From JAJPXI01 sp051867655 (GTDB taxonomy: Bacteria; Bacillota; Clostridia; Oscillospirales; Oscillospiraceae): a DNA stretch of 64,000 nt. This document shows positions 63,919-64,000 of the stretch, one piece after another. Location: the NCBI GenBank assembly GCA_051867655.1, contig JBJDYV010000099.1, forward strand, positions 1 through 64,000, in the 5' to 3' direction. Made by a program: the position numbers and the translations under genes. Within the stretch, counting starts at the first letter, position 1. Each line of letters starts with the position of its first letter. The notes under the pieces were generated by a model, which was not told the DNA's origin, did not search any database, and saw nothing but the letters and a program-made list of their open reading frames with translations.

Positions 63919-64000
63919 TTACGGCAGGTCAAATTCACGGTTCAGCAAGGCGGTTACCATTTCCATATTTTCCTCTGTGTATTCCATTTCGCCGTTGTCA
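63919..64000 (-). CDS. C-terminal end of an unidentified gene (5' partial)
   Basis: The last 26 codons, ending NREFDLP and a TAA at 63919-63921, run in frame off the window edge. Too short to identify. Confidence 0.5.
   Translation of the reverse strand, partial: DNGEMEYTEENMEMVTALLNREFDLP

Overview
The window looks like a chromosomal segment of a high-GC, anaerobic Clostridia member, most plausibly Oscillospiraceae (Flavonifractor/Lawsonibacter/Oscillibacter-like). This rests on gene content and style: G+C-rich genes with AT-rich spacers, strong AGGAGG ribosome binding sites, several TTG/GTG starts, a bacterial V-type ATPase, a two-gene SufC/SufB iron-sulfur system, single-chain clostridial-type PurL, archaeal-type ProRS and a glycine riboswitch. 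Species cannot be fixed from the window. No rRNA, tRNA, CRISPR array, transposase or prophage was seen.

Layout. 1-2629: end of a heterodimeric ABC exporter pair. 2687-6740: BlaI/BlaR1-type pair, BlaR1 with a very large C-terminal domain. 6876-8589: alanine/glycine:cation symporter behind a glycine riboswitch. 8613-9869: M16 peptidase. 9982-14517: four-gene minus-strand cluster (62-aa ORF, D-Asp-ligase-like ATP-grasp enzyme, Asp/Glu racemase, and a MurE-like ligase fused to acetylglutamate kinase). 14574-24591: relA, recJ, purL and an orphan peptide-type binding lipoprotein, with two 163-bp palindromic elements. 24597-29634: small ORF, phosphoesterase, pgeF, secA. 29777-36209: DUF2284 protein, rlmD, then a MarR regulator and a second exporter pair. 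36418-39649: split ThrE-type exporter, HAD phosphatase, SGNH lipoprotein, DUF4358 lipoprotein. 39727-43210: MATE, thioesterase, SufB, SufC. 43272-45473: TetR divergent from a TSUP/phytol-kinase-like fusion. 45552-46801: uncharacterised protein and stand-alone pyruvate-kinase C-domain. 46876-55764: nine-gene V-ATPase operon H-I-K-E-C-F-A-B-D. 55927-59520: DUF4015-type protein and an amino-acid ABC importer. 59563-64000: NHLP-leader-like small protein, DUF1508 protein, proS, a cluster of hairpins, an unknown ORF, a second MATE and the tail of another gene.

How parts work together. Local regulation is readable: MarR, TetR and BlaI sites overlap good promoters, and the glycine aptamer precedes a terminator. 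The c-ring subunit of the V-ATPase carries the Thr, Gln, Gln and Glu positions known as Na+ ligands in Enterococcus hirae NtpK, suggesting Na+ coupling; the nearby symporter belongs to a Na+/H+-driven family. The most novel-looking locus is 9982-14517, whose domains could together make an L-Lys or L-Orn stem peptide with a D-Asp bridge; this is a hypothesis from domain content.
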